A stretch of 64,000 bases of DNA, from positions 62,441,883 through 62,505,882 of the forward strand of contig OZ026628.1 in the NCBI GenBank assembly GCA_964020975.1. Direction: 5' to 3'. Within the stretch, counting starts at the first letter, position 1, and every line of letters begins with the position of its first letter. Under the pieces are notes generated by a model that saw nothing but the letters and a program-made list of their open reading frames with translations, had not been told where the DNA came from and did no database searches. The stretch comes from Hermodice carunculata (taxonomy: Eukaryota; Annelida; Polychaeta; Eunicida; Amphinomidae). A program made the position numbers and the translations under genes. Shown piece by piece: positions 13,953 through 26,734 of the stretch.

Positions 13953-13996
13953 TAGCCTTCACTAGGAACAAATTTGTTCAGGGAAATTTCATGTGG

Positions 13997-14065
13997 TATG
14001 TATGTATGTATGTATGTATGTATGTATGTATGTATGTATGTATGTATGTATGTATGTATGTATGT
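13997..14065. repeat. TATG microsatellite
   Basis: About 17 units of TATG; the Tyr-Ile-His-Thr ORF on the minus strand is an artefact. Confidence 0.95.
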
Positions 14066-17000
14066 GTATAGTGAAACGTGTTTAGATAGACCATTGTGAT
14101 GAGAGACCACCTGCTTATTCAAACCATGTTTACCATGTGTTTTTTGCTAACTTTTCCTTGCAAATTGAACTTCTATTGACACACTACCTGCGTTATGTGA
14201 TCACTTTTTCATCTGCTTTAGGGGCAGTGTTTCAAAGCAGGTATCATTGTGTTGTAATCACCCCGTGCTATTTTGCAAAATTGGCCCAAAATGTCATAAG
14301 TTTGCCATGGATAATGATGAGCTCAAGGATGAGTAAGGACCAATGTCTGTAACATGGCATGAAGTAGACGATTTGAGTATTTACATGGCATATTTTATCA
14401 TTCTAAAACATCAAGCTAAAACATCACAAAATGTCGAGAAAATGTTGCTTAAACAAGTATGCCATTTGCTAAAGCAAGTGTGTCATTCTGTGAAACAGCA
14501 TGTTCATATATATTACGTGATGTTGTGACCCAATGTGGCTGGCCTATGATTTCTCAGGTTCAAGAGAATAGTAGAATCAAGGTGTACTTCTGACTGATTA
14601 TGCCTTATGATGGAGCATTTCATTCATGAGAATTCCATCTAGTATTTTTTTTCCAGGGAAACAAGGTAACAATATTATAGGTCTTACATTTATGTGATCT
14701 GGGCATAGCATGTTGACATACACTATGCTATCCACAAGTCAAAATATCAGCAGTAGGCTTACTACTAATTTTCATACGTGAGAATTTACAGTTGATCAAT
14801 TGACTGTAGTTGAAATTCACTAGAACATTAGTACCTGCTGTTTAGAATGTCCACTTCTACCAGCCAAAGGTGGTCGCATATGGCAGGATGTCTAAAATTA
14901 CAGGTGAAATTACAAAGAAAGAAAGGCTACAATGTCCACAAAAATGGGATCCCAAATGCCAGGTGGACTCTCATGGCAGCGGTCTTCAATTATACGTAAT
15001 GTTGTATGTTTCAAAATAAAATCTGAAAATTACAGCTGATTTCGGTGTTTTCAGCTCCTTGAAGGACGTTTAACTACAATATCTGAATGTTATGTTGATG
15101 TTCAAAAAATAATGGAGTGTCAAAATACCGGGACTATTGGGTCTCGGATTCAGTTCATGGAACAGTCACCACAGTTATCTTCACTGACATTCAGTTGTCC
15201 GGAATGTCACATAATTACCATTTCAGCACAAAGGCATTTGAAAAACACAATATTTCTGATAAATCATATTTTATAAACTAATACAACAAGGAATATGTAA
15301 TGTAGTCTGCTTTAATGTATTTTTTTATATTATGCTAAATATGGGAGAAACCAACCAAGTTTTTAAAATTGCGTAATAGCAAATAAAACCCATTTGATGC
15401 GTGAAATGTTTAGTACAAGCTTGTTAGAAACAACAGAAGGCTTCTTTTAACCCTTACCCATTGAATCAATACCGAGTAAACAACTTTCTTGGTGCAGCTT
15501 GTAAGTAGCCAACCTGCTCCAAGGAAAGCTCTTGACGCATTTTATGCCAATGGGTTTTCTGTACACTTCTAGTTGCTTTTCAGTAAGATTGAAAATAAGT
15601 CTTGAAAACATAGGACAGTTGATCTGTCCAGTTTTGGTCAGCTTGAGGGGGTAGAGTCCCTGCTGATTGACTTTTCAGTGTTTTCAAGAAGAATTTTTGC
15701 TCAGCATCAGTCATATTGATGAAAAAAAAGTATTGGGACTCTTGGAACATATAATTGTAATATTCATTTAGTATGTCCGTATAAGATGGCCCATATATTT
15801 AAAAAGCTGAGTTATGCCGTCATCTTCTATTTCGGTGCATGTATATGAACATGCATTGGAAAGTCAGTCAGTGTGGGCGGGGTACATATGAAAGCCTTCT
15901 CCCATCATATGGGGTTAACAATAAACATTCCTCAGGGCAAGAGGACTAGAATGAAATCAGTTTAATGTATCAGAGCTAAAGGTCAATATAATCTGAAAAA
16001 TGCATGCCATCAAAACTAATTTAGTCATTTTCGGTAAAAGATTGTTGATGTTCCATCATACCAGGTGGCTTTGTCGTAACATTTTTATTTTTGTGAGAAA
16101 ATTTAGCCTTCAATTTTTCATCACTCTAACCATCTGTCAAAAGTCAATTTAGGTGTCGTTTATTTAGCCACGCTAATTAACGTAAGTACCAGACAGGGTA
16201 TGTGCAATGAGACACGATTTTCCATTATACACACAATAACTGGTCTAATTATGTGCCCCTTTATTTGGCAATATAAGCGACAGTCATGATTGTGATCAAA
16301 AGAGCATTAAGCCACATAATGGCTGAAGTTGATGCAAGATAAAAAATCTTCATCTCCGATGTATTTCAGTGTTTTTACACAATTGCAACGCATCCAATGG
16401 TAAGCCCTTTGCATGTTTTACCGTAGACAAAGTACAACATGAGGGAGACAGTAAATTTCATGAAAAGGCCTGTAACTCTTTCAAATCTTCTGTTTCACTT
16501 TTTACTGCATATTTTTTGGAAAATATTTTTTTACATGACCTCTTAAATGTTGTGACAGTCTACCTCAAACAGCATTTGATCAATTCTTCTTCAGTGGGAT
16601 TTGAAAGATAAGAATATAACTAACGAAGTCTCAATTTGAAGATATTCCGTTTCTTCATATGACAAAAATGAGGTAGTTCCCCAAGTCTGCCTAAAAACCA
16701 TTGGGATTCTCATAAAATCAAAACTTTCATATTTAGTGTAAGACAAAACATTGACTTCCTAAGTTATGGTATAAGGTACAGTTCAGCAAATTGCCAAGCT
16801 ATGCATATGTTTTATGCTTTGATAAATCGTGTCACAAAGCGTAAATGAGACTTTTTCACAGAAGCATCGCTCATGCTAACCATAATAACTTACAACCTTT
16901 CGGTTCACGTGAGAGAAAAGTACACACCTATAGAAACAGGAAATATTTAGCTGTATGACTAGATACAAAAATGCAGTCACTCTAATGCATTTGAAATGAA

Positions 17001-17791
17001 ACTCCTTAGCAGGTGTCAGGGTAGCTCTTCTACCTTAGGCAGCTAGCTGTAATAATCTTTTCAATTATCACAACCTTATTCCCAAAATAATTAATCATTT
17101 AATTAAGCAGAAATTTTTATTTTTTTGACATGTTTTAATTGTCCTTTCTTTTTCAGTTACTGGTCTTAATTTTACGGTCTTCAACAATTTAAATCAGGCA
17201 AACAGAAGTATTGATTTCATCAGGCAAACAGAAGTATTGATTTCATCACTTTCACCTTCCGTTTCAATATGAAACTTTTAAAATAACTTAATCTAAAATG
17301 TGTTTCTATGTACTATGTGCACTGTTCATATTTTGTGGCTGTAAATTTGAAAAGTGAAACCCAGATACTCTTCCAGGCTCTCTTCCTCTTCCACCATCAG
17401 CCAAGCTTTGTGCATTGTCTATCACAAACTCATTAATCAATAATAAACAAACGCCAAGGATCTGTGGAAAAATGTGCAGTTTTTGTACCCTTCATTTTCA
17501 TGAAGCTACATCTATTTCTGAAAGCAATGTGTACGTGCATTTTGCACTTGTTTACTGGTTAGGCTTTGCATGAGATGATTCTAGACTACTGAAGTATGTA
17601 GTGTCCCTGAGTAACATCGTGTAAGCCTATATCCATTACCATCGTATTATGCCGACTTGACAAATGGCAATAAGCCGGGAAAAGGTAAAAAGAATCATGA
17701 TTAAATACAAAATAGGAAACATTATGACGATAATTGATTTTCTTGATCAGGCGTTTAGGTTAAAGACCACGGTTCTCTATTGGCTACTTGC
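14066..17791. other. Anonymous intergenic DNA
   Basis: 3.7 kb without a recognisable gene. The only structured item is a 26-bp unit present twice in exact tandem at 17195-17246. Short ORFs (14137-14352, 16369-16611) carry no known domain. Confidence 0.4.
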
Positions 17792-18222
17792 GCATCCCAA
17801 CAGAGATAGTCCGTAATTGTGAAATACCGTATTTTCATCATGCTGTAGCTTCTGTTTAAATAAAGTTAGCTAAGTCAGGTTTGCTGCATCACAGAGTTGC
17901 TTCATTGGTGGTAATATAGGTGCACTGTCTTCCAGAGCAGGTAGGAACGTTATGGTGAGGAAGGACAATAATGTTACCCCGGCCAGAGCACAGTTCATAC
18001 GCCTGTATAAAGCTGACATCCAAGTGTTGTTTCGTATTTCAATTATTACCAAATAATGAGCTGGGAATTATATGACAAAAAATTTGTCCGTGTTTTTCTG
18101 ACATTTTTATCTGTTAAATGCCGTTGACAAACTTGTAAAATACCAAAATGCTGATTTTTTTAGACTGGAAAATGCCAATATGAAAAATAGAAAGATTTAT
18201 AACTGTGGTCTGTGACCTATTA
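17792..18222 (+). repeat. Repeat A, copy 1
   Basis: About 430 bp, starting GCATCCCAAC and ending CCTATTA, matching 21732-22166 in direct orientation with roughly 90% identity. It contains short poly-A/T stretches and no coding capacity. The matching end points suggest a mobile unit or a duplicated border. Confidence 0.8.
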
Positions 18223-18578
18223 GGGCTAACGCTTTATGTACTGGAACACACATGGTCATGTTGTTATTCTATTATCGTCCATGAAGGAAGTTCGAAATGG
18301 AAGGTCAGCGCTCTCTCGACAGATGCTTAGACAATTTTAAGTGATCCTAACAACTTTAACATGGATGGTGCATGCAAGATATGGTGTGGGACTGTAGATT
18401 ACAAGGCAAATGGTTTGAGCTATGATATTGGTTGCCTGACGCCAGCCCAAGAAAGAAACAAAGGAAGTTTTACACCCACAAATTGGCTGTGAACATTAAG
18501 TTTAATAGTCTCAACATTCCAAAAAGTCATGTAGTATCACATTCATGTATCAAATCATTGTATATAGAAATGTCGCAC

Positions 18579-19010
18579 CTATCGGTCGAACCTCACCACA
18601 TAAATAATAACAGGATTCATTGCAAGACATTTAACAAGTGCACGGGCCATGCTCCCTATGCTGACTGCTTGATAGATAGACAGCAAGCTTTTATAGTTTT
18701 TTAGTTTTGCGATACCTCTCAGGTACCCCACAAGTCGTCCCCAGGTAATTATAAAAATTAACATTGCTAATATTTGATATGAATAAATTATGATAATTCT
18801 ATTAATATAATCAAACTGTGGCATTGACATTGTAAGCCTACTGTTTGCACTTATCACTGTATCCACCAAGTACATGTATTTATTTGCTGTATGCATGATC
18901 CATATTTCCTTGTCTATTTTTTTCTCGGACACACTGTAATTTACCAGTTTTTGGTTGTCACAGTCTCGTTTGTAGGATACTCTCCCATTTGTTTTTTTAT
19001 GTCTGTGCAT
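18579..19010 (-). pseudogene. Unassigned ORF downstream of the transposase remnant
   Basis: 143 codons, Lys-rich at the N-terminus with one hydrophobic stretch in the middle. It lies just 3' of the Mutator-like transposase remnant on the same strand and could be part of that element. No motif recognised. Confidence 0.2.
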
Positions 19011-19297
19011 CCATTCTAAAGTGTGTCTTCTTTCACGCCTTGCCTGCTTGTACTTGATGCTACCTGTATTCTTTTTATTATATTCAAACTGAGTGGTGGC
19101 GCTTCTCAGTTATTTCACTTGTGTAGACCCATGTGATATGGGCGCTCCAAGTGCTTCCCATCTTGCTAAAGTGGAGTTGCCAAACCCTAAATTTTGTACA
19201 GCAGAATGAAATCTGTCAGGCACATTTCTACACCAAGTTACAATTTTCTGGATTTGCCCTAGAGTAATGCCTGTTTACCGATTCAACAGGCTATGTA

Positions 19298-20352
19298 TCA
19301 GTTTTGAATTTTGTTGCCTGTATTGCAGCCCCACTTGACCTGTACATTACCATATGCTTCAATTTTTTCTAAATCTGGTACAAAAGGAGTAAGATACACA
19401 CCAGCAGGCAAGAAAGAGACTTTCCATGTACCCTTTGTAAGGACTGTACAAGCATGTAAATGTCTAGCACAGAGTGAGTGATGACCTTGGTAACACAATA
19501 TTATTGCATCTATTACGTAGTCAAATTTTCTGTTCATTCGCTTCACATTGCCACACAATTTTTCATAGCAGACATTATATTCATGTGTACACCTTTTTGA
19601 TAAATTGTACCCAAATTGCCTGATCATAGAATTTACACGATTTTTATTTCTTGCAGGGAACATTGCAGAACTTTAGCTGACCTTTTCTGCATGTCCACGC
19701 TGTGACTGTGACAGGTGTCTTGTACACTTTAAGTTTTCTGGTGTCAAGCCATCCTTTTTATACACAGACTTGACAATTTCGCTGGCTCGACTGTCAAGGT
19801 CAGTTGTCAGTTGACATATTTTAAGTGGCACCTCATCTTTTTCAAAATGTTCACATCTTTCCTCACACCGTTGGAATTCATCACCAATGCTTTCATTCAT
19901 AGGTATATTTGCAGTGCATTTTCCCTCATAGTTTGGACAAGCTGGGCTGTACAAATTATGTTTCCTGCATTTATATGACCAGCTTTGTACAGATTTAATT
20001 TTTCACAGTGACCAAAATATTTTTTTCTTTTCAAAGTTTGACTTTCACAAACAGTGTAAACACACTTAGACGCAGGTTGGAAGGGTATTTTTCCACCACC
20101 AGATGTCAGGGCGTTGTTGTATCTGCAGTCTGCCTCTATCATTATTGGTGTGTTTCAGAAAGTCCCAGCAATTTGTTCTTCTCTCTGTTCCTTCATGCTT
20201 TCTTCATTAAGCTTTGTGATAATGTCATTCACTCTGTTTAAATTGCTCTGCATTGATTTTCTTGCAGGAGGTGGGATATTCATATGGAGCAGAATATTTC
20301 TCAGTGCTGTGTTCCCAATGCTTGTAGTCATGAGGCCAGCTTGAGCTTCCAA
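19298..20352 (-). pseudogene. Decayed DNA transposon, Mutator-like transposase domain
   Basis: Four open pieces in order on the minus strand: 20352-20155, 20142-19897, 19954-19673 and 19663-19298. They carry RYNNALTSGGGKIPFQPAS, then CTANIPMNESIGDEF, then LKCTRHLSQSQR, then LSKRCTHEY and IDAIILCYQGHHSLCARH. As I recall, this is the order of blocks in the Mutator-like transposase domain found in many uncharacterised aquatic animal proteins (DxRYNNxxxSGxGKTPFQPA ... CTANIP ... DTRHLSQ ... VDAIxxCYxGxHxLCxRH). At least three frame changes make it inactive. Degraded coding sequence may extend right to about 20930. Terminal inverted repeats were not found. Confidence 0.65.
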
Positions 20353-21378
20353 ATTAATGTTGCCTACTTTCTGGCCTTGCTGAGAATTATTTCTGACTGC
20401 TTTGTACAGTATTTTTTTTCATGAAATATAATCACACGCTGTACATTTCAGTGACTCCTGCTATGCCATTCCCACTTTTTTTCTTTCTTTCAGCATCAAA
20501 AATTAACCGACCTGTACAATCTGGCTTGTGCAGTATATGTTCCCTCACAGAATCATTCCATAATTTCTGTCCTTTCAGCATCTAAAATTCTATAGAAGTC
20601 CATGTTTGTTCTGTCATGCTTTGGTGAAGCATACCAATGAAGATAGGTGGCGCTGGGTGGAGCTGGTCAAAGTAGTTTTACATTCACCTCTGCCTCCGGG
20701 CCTGGTTCCTGTTGTAGCCGTTCATTCAGATTTTCTTGTAATTCATGAGGCAGACATGTCCACCTCACTGGTGTATTGGTTGTGGGTTCTGTGGTCATCT
20801 TGCATCCCTTGTTGTGGGGGAATATGGCCCCTCTGAAAACTGGTTTTGTTTCTTCTGCAACAAGCGTTCATTGCATCAGTCAGTGGGCAGCAGTAGTCTT
20901 CAATATGGCTGTTGTAAAGACTTATCAAGGCTGAAAAGCTTATGAAATATTTGGAAATTTCTGATTCTTATAAATCTTAAAGTTTGTGTGGGTAGGGTTC
21001 TTTGGGTAGGGAAAGGAAAATGCCAGGAATAGGGTTCCTTGGTGAATCAGAACCCACACCTCTGTGATGCAAGTAACTTCCAGGATTCACACAGCATCAG
21101 CAGCAGGGTGAAATGTGATACCCCTGTCTGCCCCCACAGATGGTTGAAGCTGACCAAATCCTGTTTGCAGTTACACAAGTGATGGATGTAATAAAAAAGT
21201 CATCAAATTCACAATATTTCTTACAAAATTATAACTTTATATTAAAAATCATTGCGAAAATTAATGTGTGGGGTGTGGTAATTATGTATCCCGGTGGAAG
21301 CCGGGGGACATATTGTTTTAGTGCCCGTTTCTTCCGCTTCTTGATGTTGTTGTTGTTGTTGTTCAGGTTCTTCAACAC

Positions 21379-21731
21379 TTGGTTTCCCTGCGATAAGTCT
21401 TGAAGAACTTGACAGAATTTGATGAAACTTGGTAGGATTATGTATCTAGGCAAGTCCTAGCTTGGGAGTGTATTTGGGTGACCTTGACCTAATTTTCAAG
21501 GTCACAGGGTCACTTATGTGAAATTGGTTTCCGTGCGATAAGTCATGAAGAATTTGATGGAATTTGATGAAACTTGGTAGGATTATGTATCTTGGCAAGA
21601 CCTAGGTTAGGATTGTATTTGGATGACCTTGAGGGAATTCTCAAGGTCACAGGGTCACTTATATGAAATTGGTTTCCGTGTGATAAGTCTTGAAGAACTT
21701 GATGGAATTTGATGAAACTTGGTAGGATTAT
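21379..21731. repeat. 145-bp tandem repeat with inverted TCAAGGTCA sites
   Basis: Units start TTGGTTTCC at 21379, 21524 and 21669, an exact 145-bp period. The third is cut at 21731, where repeat A copy 2 begins. Each complete unit holds a palindrome, TGACCTTGA ... TCAAGGTCA, followed by CAGGGTCA. It is preceded by a GC-rich hairpin-like stretch near 21288-21306 (CCCGG ... CCGGG) that may belong to the same repeat. Confidence 0.85.
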
Positions 21732-22166
21732 GCATCCCAACGGAGATACTCCATAATTGTGAAAATACTGTGTTTTCAGCATGCTGTACTTGTAGCTTCT
21801 GTTTAAATAAAGTTAGCTAAGTCAGGTTTGCTGCATCACAGAGTTGCTTCATCGGTAGTCATACAGGTGCACTGTCTTCCAGACTAGGTGGGAACTTTAT
21901 GGTGAAGAAGGACGATAATGTGACCCCGGCCAGAGCACAGTTCATATACCTGTATAAAGCGGACATCCAGGTGTTGCCTCGTATTTCAATTATCACCAAA
22001 TAATGAGCTGGGAATTATATGACAAAAATTTGTCCGTGTTTTTCCGACATTTTATCTGTAAAATGGCGTTGACACAATTTTAAAATACCAAAGCACTGAT
22101 TTTTCACAGTGGAAAATGCTAATATGAAAAATAGAAGGATTTATAACTATGGTCTGTGGCCTATTA
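21732..22166 (+). repeat. Repeat A, copy 2
   Basis: Direct copy of 17792-18222, about 90% identical with small indels. It abuts the truncated third unit of the 145-bp tandem repeat without a gap. Confidence 0.8.
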
Positions 22167-22919
22167 TATCTGCGAAAGACCAGATTGTTGTCTATGCAAT
22201 GTTGCCAAACTAGGACTATGACGCCTTATTATGGCAGCTGCCAGATATTTCATGTCGCCTAACATTGGGTCCAGATAAATATGTATCAGTGGGTTTCATT
22301 GTCCAAGAAATTCTCATTTATTGCATGTTGTAACCTATCTGATGCGTATTTTCTTCCCAACACCAGAAATATGCGTAATATGCCACAATGTGATGGACAA
22401 CAGATATGAGGGCTGCCAAATTTGAGATGTGTGCTCCTGTCACAACTACAAGATTTGAAAGTTCCCGACATTGCAGTTGGTGTGGTCTGGGAAAAGACTA
22501 CATAAAAAGATAAATGCTTACTTGATGTATTGTAGATGTCTCCAAATACAACAATATCTTTTGGGGACAAATTTCAGCACAGCCTCGATCGCACCAAAGC
22601 CACAGATATAAATGATGTCAATCTAATGGGGTATCTTAACTCTGAACTTAGCACCTCTTCTGGCCTTTAATTACTAAATAGTCGTTCTAGTTGATCATCT
22701 ATTCATATCGACTAACTTACTTGTATTACTGGTAATTCGTGTACCTGCCTAGATCTGTTTATTAGTAACATCTTTTTGACATTTTTTATTTCCATATGTG
22801 AGGTAGGTTCAAAATACAGTTTCACTTTCATAATGTATATCAAGAATTGTCGAGTTTGTCATCACACACTACAGATACAAGTACTTTGAGCATTCACAAT
22901 AAGAATTTTTTTTACATAT
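22167..22919. other. Anonymous DNA
   Basis: No recognisable gene. The right part may be the 3' tail of the adjacent LINE. Confidence 0.4.
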
Positions 22920-23623
22920 GTATACCATAATGATTGTTCGAGGTTATATGTTCAAAGATGACTAGATGTCTAGTCTATAGTGAGCCCAGACCATTTCTTT
23001 TCATGTTTACTGACCTCCCTTCTGTTCCTGGCAATACAATACTCAACAAATTTTACTTTCTAGACCAGAGCTCTAAAACCAAAAACATTGGGCATTCCAT
23101 TGCCATGTTTGCAACCATATATAAATTTTTGCCTAGAATAAAAATCAAATTGTAGATTGGTTTTAAACTTTTGTCACCTATTAGGACCTGTTTAATAATG
23201 AATTCATTAATTCTAATACCATTTACTGTCAAACAGGTGAAAACCTACTCCCAAAACTTGGAAACATGTTCACATTCCTAGAACAGATGTTTAGTACTTT
23301 CAATTTCTGTCTTACAGAAACTACACAAGTTTGTTTCTGTTATTTTCCAGTTGAATAATTTCTCATTTGAATATACAATTCTGTGAAGAAATTTAAACTG
23401 AAAACTCCTTATTTCTGAAGATATGGTAGCAGAGTACATGATTTTAAAATATGTGCATCACTCTGTTTCATTAATGTCACAATTCAGATCGCTATTCCAT
23501 TTTTGTATCAGAGGTAGCTGGCTTCCTATATTGTTCTCTAAAAATAAGGATACACAAAATATGATACTCTCTAATAATTTTTTAATCTTTTTTTTCTATA
23601 TCTCACACCTCATTTTCTTCTAC
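22920..23623 (-). pseudogene. LINE (L1/Tx1-like), C-terminal part
   Basis: Minus-strand sequence reads FQFKFLHRIVYSNEKLFNW followed by TETNLCSFC, then HLF and CEHVSKFW. This is the Cys/His zinc-binding region C-terminal to many LINE reverse transcriptases. It continues to about KFVEYCIARNRREV and a basic tail. Stops and frame changes interrupt it. It is the downstream half of the LINE whose RT core lies at 35850-37382; the LTR element sits between the halves. Confidence 0.7.
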
Positions 23624-23627
23624 ATAT

Positions 23628-25218
23628 TGAAAAGTTGTGCCGCTTCACTATGGGCTTTGTGGCGCAAGGTTCGCGAATGAAATGCTGCAGAAGATTGCTG
23701 TTCTTGAATGCTTAGAGGGGGGGGGGTGTACCCCACCGATGCATAATGAGCAAGGAGAACAACTTGCTTGAGTTCCAAACCAAAGACCTTTTATTTTTGC
23801 TAATACAAAGAATATATAGTAAGAGTGAGGTTCCCATAGCAACCATATTAAGACGTACATTTACCATCCGGGGCCTGCGTATACAGGCTAATTTATGTAA
23901 GACAATGACAAGTTAACACTGACACAAAGCTGATAAAACAATACACGGTGCTACCCGTACCATTCAGGCCGGGTCACCAGCAGCAGCAGTCATGTAGGCC
24001 ATCCCTGTTTATTGAGGCCACTGGCCGATACGAACAATTGATGTGTCATTTACAGGTCGTTACTCACTTAACGGTATGTGTACAAGGTCAGATCTCTGCA
24101 CGTAAGCCAAGTCTTGAAAAATGTCATGAAACTTCTTTTAAATCACAAATAATAACATGACTTGGACAACACCAGTAAAAGTACTTATCAATACCTACAC
24201 AGATGCAACAAATAAAAAGAAATTAAACTATTCTTATATTCCTGTCACAGCTTAGTCCACATGCAGTGGCATGAAAAGGGGTGGGAGGGGGGAGACATTG
24301 ATACAAGAACTGGCCAGCTTTAAATCCAAACTAGATGCAAATCCAAATAAGTATTTTTCCTCCATAAACTGGGTTGTTTTCTGCAGAGAAACAAATTTAT
24401 TCAGGGCTTTAAAAGATTATTTTCTGACCCAGAAGAAAATATAAAACAGAAATCTGGCTGCAACACAAAACTTTGGTCACTGACCGATATCTTGTCCACA
24501 TCAACTTACAAACAATGCTACCCTGGGTCATGCTGTCAACAGTCTATCGCAGGACCAGGCACTGGGTGTGACTTGGTCTGAACTCTAGTTGTTCCTCTTT
24601 GGCATAAGCATCTCAGTTTCTAACCTACATCCCTAAATCTTAGAATTAAGTCGGACAAAGAATTCAAGGATTTATTTCACTGATCTGTGATGGAAAAGCA
24701 GAACTTTATGGGCTACCTATTTTTCATAAAAGTTGGTGTGTTTAATTATTTTACTTAGAAATATACTGTAGTATTTGCAAACACACACCCAAATTATTCC
24801 ACATAGTCAATTGCTGTCACTGAAAACATAATTGCGTGTCCACAGTACATGTAATCATATCGTAATACAGTTGCCTGCACAACACTGTGCACCATTAAAA
24901 ATTGCATAGGATATCATTGCCTAAGCAACATCAAGCAAAATTACATAATACAGTATTTGCCTGTGCAACAAGCCTGTGCATCATGAAACATTATTAAGGA
25001 TTACATCATGTATTGTTGCCTGCGCAGCATCGTACAAAATTACATAATACAACATTTGCCTACGCAACATTACCAGCAATACTCAGAATAGCATAGGCCT
25101 TTAATAGGCAACCTTTGCGCATGTGAGCCTGTGCGGTATTACTAACAATTATACAACATAAAGTTTTTGCCTGCGCAGCTTGCCCAATTGCCTGCATAAA
25201 TGCTGACTAAGCATTACA
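23628..25218 (-). repeat. 3' LTR of the Ty3/gypsy element
   Basis: 1,591 bp, TG...CA ended, matching 34262-35845. Plus-strand coordinates 24860-25200 contain six variants of TTGCCTGCGCAACAT spaced about 50-70 bp, in what is the U3 part for a minus-strand element. The sequence adjoining it inside the element is only weakly purine-rich, so the polypurine tract is not clear. Confidence 0.92.
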
Positions 25219-26734
25219 CACGTTCATGCCTTTTAGTTTTAAAATTTAACAAATTTTAAAACTCATAAATTTGAAAAGAAAAGCTCATAAACATACAACG
25301 GAAGCAAGTATGGTAAAAGATGCAACCGAGCAATAATATGTAATTGGCATAATATAAATTGGCATAATATATGGGATGCAGATAAATTTTAAGACCTCTT
25401 TCAACTTCACAATTCAAATTCGTGTATCATTTATCATTTTCCACCTTCCATCCGTCCACCACTTTCAGTTTTGGTGGCACTGCCATCAAAACTCAAACGA
25501 CAGACAAAAAATAACAGAACCGTACAAAAGGGGGGACCACTGTTACCCCTTAACAAATGCACAGCTCTGAAAGTAGCTCATGAAGTATGCACATTATATT
25601 AGGTATATAAAATGCACAAAAGTATCAGTGCAAACACAATCCCTACACAGCCTGTGTAACTGAGAACGAGGCAAGGGTCACAAAGTTAACCCTTTCACGT
25701 TAGCCCGTATAGTTCTGAAGGAAGCTTGCTCTGTACATTATATATAAAAATACATATCTATAAGAATATAAAACATGTAAAGATAACCACATAGAAAGAA
25801 AAGAAGAAAAAGAGCTGTATAGTTATTCGGAGCAGCTCGCTCCTAGGCAGGAAGCTAACCAAAGCTAAGAGGCCTATCACCCCTTGGACTTGTACAAGCT
25901 CGCCAGTATATTTTATAGGGAACATACAAACTGTTCAGTTTTGAACCAACATCATAAACAGGCGTGCGATGGTGAACCCCGTAAATACATAGAAAAGCAC
26001 AGACAGATAAACATGCGTAAAATATTGAAAATATCAATGTAAATGGTGCATACCTGCAGGATGCGTACTGGTGACGCAGGATCACAGTTAAGTACTTGCG
26101 ACATCCAGACATGGTAATTAAAGTCGAAGATACACATCGATGTACCTTAAATTAATAAAGTTGACTAAAACTTATGCCCGATCAGGCATGGAGGACACCA
26201 GGGATCACAAGGTGACGTGGGTTTCATGACCCTGTCTCCATAGTGGCTACCACACAGCATGATCTGGTATAAGAAGTGAGTAACATAGTAACACCAAAGC
26301 TAATTACTGTATCATACACAAACACATTATCATCAGCGACAAATGTAAATTCAATAAACACAATACTCAAAGCAACTCAACATATGGAGACCCAATTAAG
26401 CTGCCAGTAACATCGCACAATGTTATACCTTCCTGGCAAGTAGTCCCTGGAACATCATGGATGCTATGTCACAGGTATTGTTACTCATCAGTTACTCCAC
26501 ATAATAATCATAATAACATGAACCATGTGTTGACAAGATAACCGTTTTAAAATGATCTGCACAATCCCAAATGATCTTGTATGGCTTTCACACAATGCAA
26601 AGGTCAGAGGTCTCCCAACTATGACCCCTGGGGGCCATAATCAACTGCAATGGTCTCCTCAACTCCACGTGACGAGTCTCATCAAAGTTGCTCAGGAGAG
26701 CACTCCATCTTTACACCCAACTTATCATAAATAA
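25219..26734 (-). other. Non-coding 3' region of the LTR element
   Basis: 1.5 kb between the envelope tail and the 3' LTR without convincing ORFs. Long for a Ty3/gypsy element. A polypurine run (AAAAGGGGGGA near 25526) lies on the plus strand, the wrong strand for this element's own priming. Confidence 0.5.

Noticed and set aside
17195-17246. Minisatellite
   Set aside because: Only two 26-bp units; a simple local duplication.
25526-25536. Polypurine tract of the LTR element
   Set aside because: It is on the plus strand and about 300 bp from the 3' LTR, whereas the element runs on the minus strand.
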